Positions 61,649 to 64,000 of a stretch of DNA of 64,000 bases are shown piece after piece. Both the position numbers and the translations under genes were made by a program. Within the stretch, counting starts at the first letter, position 1; each line of letters starts with the position of its first letter. Below the pieces are notes generated by a model, which saw only the letters and a list, made by a program, of their open reading frames with translations, did no database searches and was not told where the DNA came from. This stretch comes from Salegentibacter flavus (GTDB lineage: Bacteria; Bacteroidota; Bacteroidia; Flavobacteriales; Flavobacteriaceae): assembly GCF_900115145.1 (NCBI RefSeq), contig NZ_FOVL01000015.1, positions 1 to 64,000 on the forward strand, read 5' to 3'.

Positions 61649-62089
61649 CTATTTCAAGAGCCTTTTCTGCTTTTGTTTTTTCAGGGCACCGGAAACATTT
61701 TCAAAAATATCTTTCTTTAATTGCTCGTAGGATTCTGAAAAGGTGTTTATTTCCTTGAGAAGGGCTCTATGTTCTTCCTTATATTTCTTTTCTTCTTCCG
61801 GTTGGTTTATTCCATCTACTAATATATCCAGCCCGTTTGTATGTTTTGAAACCTTCTCAGTTAAGTTCTTCATCTCCTTTTTCGATTTCGTTAGCCGGTC
61901 AATCAGGGCATTGACCTCTGTGATTAAATTAGATTCAATAATAGGTAAGGTGTATTCCCTCAGCATATCTTCAAAAAAAAGATGTTCATCTTCGTAAAAA
62001 GCAAGGCTTGAACTCCATTGTTGTGCACTATAGTGCATTTCTTCAGGACTCTTCCATTCGATGTACCTGAAATTTTTTTGATCCTTCAT
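61649..62089 (-). CDS. Small uncharacterised coiled-coil protein
   Basis: A 146-residue soluble protein. It is highly charged, with long heptad-like helices (LTKSKKEMKNLTEKVSKH; EEEKKYKEEHRALLKEIN). There is no signal peptide or known motif. It has the same size and layout as the next upstream gene: a W in the first quarter (AQQWSSSL), then an acidic, aromatic helix (EDEHLFFEDML) and a Lys-rich end. The two may be divergent copies. A beta-CASP gene lies upstream in the same direction. Confidence 0.65.
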   Translation of the reverse strand: MKDQKNFRYIEWKSPEEMHYSAQQWSSSLAFYEDEHLFFEDMLREYTLPIIESNLITEVNALIDRLTKSKKEMKNLTEKVSKHTNGLDILVDGINQPEEEKKYKEEHRALLKEINTFSESYEQLKKDIFENVSGALKKQKQKRLLK

Positions 62090-62112
62090 GACTTTAAAAA
62101 TTATGTGAATAA

Positions 62113-62535
62113 TTACTCTTTTGTGATCAATAGGTTTCCGGTGTAATTGAATATCTGCGACTGCAAATCTTTAAAACCGGTAATGAATTTTGTGAATTTT
62201 TCCTTCAACTCTGAATGTTGCCTGCGGTAAAAACCCTCACAACTAATATCATCGCATTCCCTCATGCCATCAAGGTCGTATTTGTGATTGTGGACCTCCT
62301 GGTTTAATATGAAAATCCCGGTACGATAGGTCTCCAGCTTTTTTTTAAAATTTTCGAACATTTCATACATATTGGGCTGGCTGGCCTCAAAAATATCGGC
62401 AAGCAGGAATTTTGTAAGAAAACGGATGTGCTCTGTCGTATTGAAGATTTCGTGTAGCCAGGCATCGGTTTCCTTTTGCAATTCCTCTGTACTTTCATTT
62501 CTGTCGTTGTATCGGTATTTAAGAGAAGTTGCCAT
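62113..62535 (-). CDS. Small uncharacterised coiled-coil protein
   Basis: A 140-residue soluble helical protein. TDAWLHEIFNTTEHIRFLTK and MFENFKKKLETYRTGIFILN are its main helices. CDDISCEGF near residue 94 has two Cys and an acidic patch. It is 23 bases from the 61649-62089 gene, with which it probably forms an operon. The function is unknown; the shared layout suggests that the two proteins pair or are paralogues. Confidence 0.65.
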   Translation of the reverse strand: MATSLKYRYNDRNESTEELQKETDAWLHEIFNTTEHIRFLTKFLLADIFEASQPNMYEMFENFKKKLETYRTGIFILNQEVHNHKYDLDGMRECDDISCEGFYRRQHSELKEKFTKFITGFKDLQSQIFNYTGNLLITKE

Positions 62536-62615
62536 AAGATTTAAAATTAGATACTCCTAAATTTACAACAAAAAAGAGCCCCATAAAATGATAATTATCA
62601 AAAGATTATAAACTT

Positions 62616-63986
62616 TTAGGAAGCAGAAAAACTTTCATGAAGTTCTGGACTTGAAGTATTCCATTTATACACATCCTTTAATTTAACTCTTAAGGCATCC
62701 CTGGAGTGTGGTTCGCCATGAACCAGAAAAACCTGCTCTGGTATATTTTTGATTTCGCTAGTCCATGCCAGAAGTCCCACCTGGTCGGCGTGAGCAGAAA
62801 GACTGTCTATATGTTTTATTTTAGCATTTACCTGGCAGTATTTGCCAAAAATCTTAATCTCCTGGCTGCCTTCAAGAAGCTGTCGTCCCCTTGTGCCTTC
62901 AGCCTGAAAGCCTACGAGCAGCACGGTGGTTTCAGGTTTTTCGAGGTAATATCTCAAGTAGGTAAGCACCCGGCCACCTGTAACCATTCCGCTTCCGGCA
63001 ATTACAACTTTAGGGCGGTTATAGTCTATGGTTTTCCAGGTATCTTTATAAGAGGTGATTATTTTAAAATGCTTCTTCATCTCCCGGAATTCATTTAAAT
63101 CCAGTTTATGCCATTGTGGGAAGCGTTCAAAAACGTCCAGCACCTCATTTCCCATAGGGCTGTCAATAAAGATCGGAATATTGGGAATTTTATTCTTTTT
63201 ATAAAGCTGCCATAGTTTAAACATCAGGCTCTGGAGACGTTCAACCGCGAAACTGGGAATGATAAGACTACCGTTGGTGTTAATTACATTTTCAATTTCT
63301 GAACTTAAAATTTCATCTACATCCTCCACAGGATGCCGGCGGTCGCCATAAGTGCTTTCCATGATTAGATAATCTGCCCATTGAGGCCGCCCGGGAGGTT
63401 CAAGCAAAAGATCTTGTTCCCTCCCAATATCACCCGAAAAAACCCATAATTTCCCAAAAATATCTAATTCTATGAAGGTAGCTCCAAGAATATGACCGTT
63501 TTTTATAAACCTGGCCTTTATGTTTTCTGAAAGCGTTATCCAATCTTCGGGTTCTACTTTTTCGAATAAAGTGATCGCTTTTTCGGCCTGTTCGATATTA
63601 TAAAAAGGCAGGGCGGGAGAATGGCTGCTAAAATCTTCTTTATTGGCCTTTTCAGCATTTTCCTCCTGAATTTTGGCGCTGTCCCGTAAAATAATTGAGG
63701 CGATTGCCAGGCTAGGTGAAGTTCCTAAGATCGGCCCATTAAATCCCTGCATAACCAAACGGGGTAAATACCCCGAATGATCTAAATGTCCGTGAGTGAG
63801 AAGAACTGTATCAATATCCTTTGGGGGAAAAGGAAAATCTTTCCAATTTAGTTTTCTTAATTCCTTAAGTCCCTGGAACATCCCGGCATCTATCAGGATG
63901 TTATACTCCTGGGTTTCCAACAGGAATTTTGAGCCGGTAACTGTTCCCGCTGCACCATAAAAACTGATCTTGACTTTATTGCTCAT
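62616..63986 (-). CDS. Beta-CASP metallo-beta-lactamase-fold protein (RNA-specificity type)
   Basis: A 456-residue MBL/beta-CASP protein of the CPSF73/Ysh1-like bacterial group. VLLTHGHLDHSGYLPRL (about residues 61-77) carries the HxHxDH zinc site. HILGATFIELD, VFSGDIGRE and MESTYGDRRHP are further metal and CASP motifs. IAGSGMVTGGRVLTYLRYYL lies in the beta-CASP region, and FLVHGEPHSRDALR gives the terminal RMMBL-like His. It probably cuts RNA. Its start is ATG 63984-63986, 14 bases from the window end. Confidence 0.9.
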   Translation of the reverse strand: MSNKVKISFYGAAGTVTGSKFLLETQEYNILIDAGMFQGLKELRKLNWKDFPFPPKDIDTVLLTHGHLDHSGYLPRLVMQGFNGPILGTSPSLAIASIILRDSAKIQEENAEKANKEDFSSHSPALPFYNIEQAEKAITLFEKVEPEDWITLSENIKARFIKNGHILGATFIELDIFGKLWVFSGDIGREQDLLLEPPGRPQWADYLIMESTYGDRRHPVEDVDEILSSEIENVINTNGSLIIPSFAVERLQSLMFKLWQLYKKNKIPNIPIFIDSPMGNEVLDVFERFPQWHKLDLNEFREMKKHFKIITSYKDTWKTIDYNRPKVVIAGSGMVTGGRVLTYLRYYLEKPETTVLLVGFQAEGTRGRQLLEGSQEIKIFGKYCQVNAKIKHIDSLSAHADQVGLLAWTSEIKNIPEQVFLVHGEPHSRDALRVKLKDVYKWNTSSPELHESFSAS

Positions 63987-64000
63987 ATTCAGGTTTTACA

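Overview
The window looks like a chromosome segment of a marine-type flavobacterium (Bacteroidota, Flavobacteriaceae, probably near Gramella/Salegentibacter). The reasons are the TAnnTTTG promoter elements, the scarcity of strong Shine-Dalgarno sites, the threonine operon encoding a fused aspartokinase-homoserine dehydrogenase, and the flavobacterial style of the capsule genes. The genus is inferred from overall resemblance only.

Left part (1-25 kb) is a surface-polysaccharide locus. It opens with the end of an IS256-family element that has cut a sulfotransferase gene. An MsbA-like ABC exporter follows, then a nonulosonic-acid operon of the pseudaminic type (pseB, pseC, aldo/keto reductase, SDR, CMP-sugar transferase, double GNAT, pseI). 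No recognisable pseG is present. Next come an unknown protein, a NodB deacetylase, a sulfotransferase and several GT4 glycosyltransferases, one of them a 747-residue tandem enzyme. A clear terminator and promoter near 16.2 kb split the cluster. After them lie another GT4, a GNAT, a polytopic membrane protein (Wzy candidate), a second deacetylase, GT2 enzymes, a hexapeptide acyltransferase and two lipoproteins that share an unusual ~90-residue domain. This part is AT-rich and contains short mosaic repeats, both suggesting gene exchange.

Middle (25.7-36.7 kb) is the initiation and export module. GT4, PglC-like phosphoglycosyltransferase, PglD, PglE and PglF would make and load a diacetamido-trideoxyhexose (bacillosamine type) on undecaprenyl phosphate. 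Wza and Wzc homologues, a PHP-type tyrosine phosphatase and a Wzi homologue would export and assemble the polymer. Both sugar aminotransferase genes (pseC and pglE) carry low-complexity insertions that share one heptamer.

Signalling and housekeeping (36.7-64 kb): a PAS histidine kinase broken by a one-base frameshift in a T7 run; a receiver-PAS protein with a phosphoacceptor helix but no ATPase domain; a single-domain response regulator; a membrane-anchored endonuclease/exonuclease/phosphatase protein; a VWA/MoxR-like ATPase pair; the thrABC operon preceded by a leader peptide with Ile/Thr codons and three mutually exclusive pairings (a likely attenuator); an S10 peptidase; a UbiB-like kinase; a CPA2 antiporter; an M61 peptidase; the proC-proB-proA operon; a lipoprotein; two small related-looking coiled-coil proteins; and a beta-CASP metallo-beta-lactamase protein.

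Two genes (the CMP-sugar transferase and the PAS kinase) have frames that switch at homopolymers. The first is an exact A AAA AAG slippery heptamer. These and the repeat insertions are the main candidates for phase variation or programmed frameshifting, although sequencing error in homopolymers must be excluded first.
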